Assembly: GCA_024362935.1 (NCBI GenBank)
Contig: JANCRA010000040.1
Coordinates: 1,178,001-1,242,000 of the forward strand
Origin: Setophaga petechia
Lineage: Eukaryota > Chordata > Aves > Passeriformes > Parulidae
Direction of reading: 5' to 3'
Length of the DNA stretch: 64,000 nucleotides
Shown: piece by piece, positions 63,035-64,000 of the stretch
How the letters are laid out: every line of letters begins with the position of its first letter
How positions within the stretch are numbered: position 1 is the stretch's first letter
Program-made: the position numbers and the translations under genes
Notes under the pieces: model-generated
Seen by the model: only the letters and a program-made list of their open reading frames with translations
The model's database searches: none
What the model was told of the DNA's origin: nothing

Positions 63035-63040
63035 GTAACA
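63032..63040 (+). other. Splice donor of the cadherin exon
   Basis: The exon ends in ACAG followed by GTAACA. Cadherin similarity stops at the KTG at this point. The frame continues open to 63159, but those residues have no cadherin motif, so read-through looks like retained intron and not coding sequence. Confidence 0.85.
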
Positions 63041-64000
63041 AAACCCTGTTGCCTCAAGGCAGTGGGAGAATGAAATTTACATGTTTATTGGCTTTCACCC
63101 CTTCAGGGTGCACTGGTTTGCTTTCCAAACCTCTGTTTTCTGGTGGCTTCTGTGTCTAAAGCACCTTGTATGTGTCTGAAGCATTCTGCTTTGCATTGGC
63201 GTGCGAGCGCGCTGGCAGGTGATGTGCTGTGGATGTGCTGCTGCAGCAATCACTCTGCCCTGGGTCACCGAATCACTGCTGGCTGTTGCCTCTTCCCTGC
63301 GTCTGCAGGGATGAGACTTTGCAGCCCTGAGTCTGCAGAGCTGTGCTAGGAAGCAGATTCAAGCTGTTGCAGGTTACAGAGCACTGTTTCACTCTTTTAT
63401 TAGCTGGTGTAGCACCGCTGGAGTGAGTGACATGATGGCTGGCTGGCACATGTAATCAGGCTCCACGTTAAAGTAGGTAGATTTAATTCCACAGCTTGCT
63501 TTACACAAAAAGACAGTTTAGGTGACCTAAACGTCCCTCTGGCCTTTAAAAAAAATCCATGTGTTTGCATTGATTTATAACTGCTGGGGATGTAGCCTGT
63601 GGATGCAGTGTAGCAGAGATGGCAATTGTTTTAAGTTAAAATACTGTTGTTAGCTGGCAATGGAGCATGGCACCCATGCAGAGCAGCTCTGCACATGTCT
63701 GTACCCCAGGTGTCTTTGCTCAATGAGGCTGATAAAGAAATTGCCCCAGGAGATGTAACCTGAGGTCTTGGATGGCTGGGCACCTGCTGGGTGCCTACCT
63801 GTGCTTGGCAGCTGGTGTTCCTCACTCCAGCATGTACCCAGCTTTTCTCACTCATTGGGGTTCTGGGGACCCTCCAGCATGATCTGGAGCTGGAGAGTCA
63901 AGGGGATCTTTCAGAGCAGTATGCTGATCTTTATGAAGGTAGTTCAGTTTTCACACAATTCACACAGTGCTCCTGCTTCTTTTCATGGTCCTAGTTTTGT
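63035..64000 (+). other. FAT3: Start of the next intron
   Basis: This sequence begins with the GTAACA donor and contains no further cadherin-coding sequence. Short open frames here have no recognisable domain. I see no identifiable repeat. The next FAT exon must lie beyond the window. Confidence 0.8.

Noticed and set aside
62683..63057. 124-codon open frame antisense to the cadherin exon
   Set aside because: It is the shadow of the FAT exon on the opposite strand and has no similarity of its own.
62629..63159. Cadherin open frame read as one 176-codon gene
   Set aside because: Cadherin similarity is limited to 62720-63034, exactly between consensus splice sites, so the flanks are intron.
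1..64000. CRISPR array, operon, tRNA/rRNA gene or prokaryotic features
   Set aside because: None seen. Splice sites, CR1 and LTR elements show vertebrate nuclear DNA.

Overview
This window is vertebrate nuclear DNA, almost certainly from a bird and probably a passerine. It holds CR1 LINE fragments with the diagnostic 3' end and LTR-type endogenous retrovirus pieces of the sort common in songbirds. Canonical splice sites are present, and no plausible gene runs as one uninterrupted reading frame. The many short open frames across the window carry no recognisable domain and look like chance.

The only protein-coding feature I can support is one internal exon on the + strand, 62720-63034. It encodes 105 codons of tandem extracellular cadherin repeats and matches my memory of FAT-family atypical cadherins, best FAT3. 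A consensus acceptor and donor flank it. It is phase 1 at both ends, so it is a symmetric exon carrying one cadherin-repeat equivalent: the second half of one repeat and the first half of the next. On this reading the first 62.7 kb are part of one very long intron, with the start of the next intron at 63035-64000.

Region by region: 1-21 kb is mostly unique intronic DNA with three CR1 fragments (682-996 +, 5757-6480 -, 18318-18377 +) and simple repeats. 21.3-26 kb holds two retroviral LTR-type blocks (21300-21661 - and 25250-25975). 27.6-28.5 kb has a 27-bp tandem duplication, a CR1 3' end and a local CpG cluster. 41-45 kb contains pyrimidine-rich blocks and a strong G-quadruplex candidate. 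45.2-46.5 kb holds two diverged direct copies of a ~91-bp sequence. 47.1-47.6 kb is an ERVK-like LTR whose predicted transcript would begin at a perfect 13-bp stem-loop. 55-62 kb has two CR1 scraps, a CpG-enriched islet and an 88-bp inverted repeat around one of the CR1 scraps.

I see no gene cluster, CRISPR array, tRNA or rRNA, and no obviously new multi-gene system. The points most worth checking are the LTR stem-loop, the inverted repeat at 61.5-62.0 kb, the direct repeat pair at 45.3/46.4 kb and the two CpG-enriched islets as possible intronic regulatory elements. Assignments to repeat families and to FAT3 rest on recognition by eye, without alignment.
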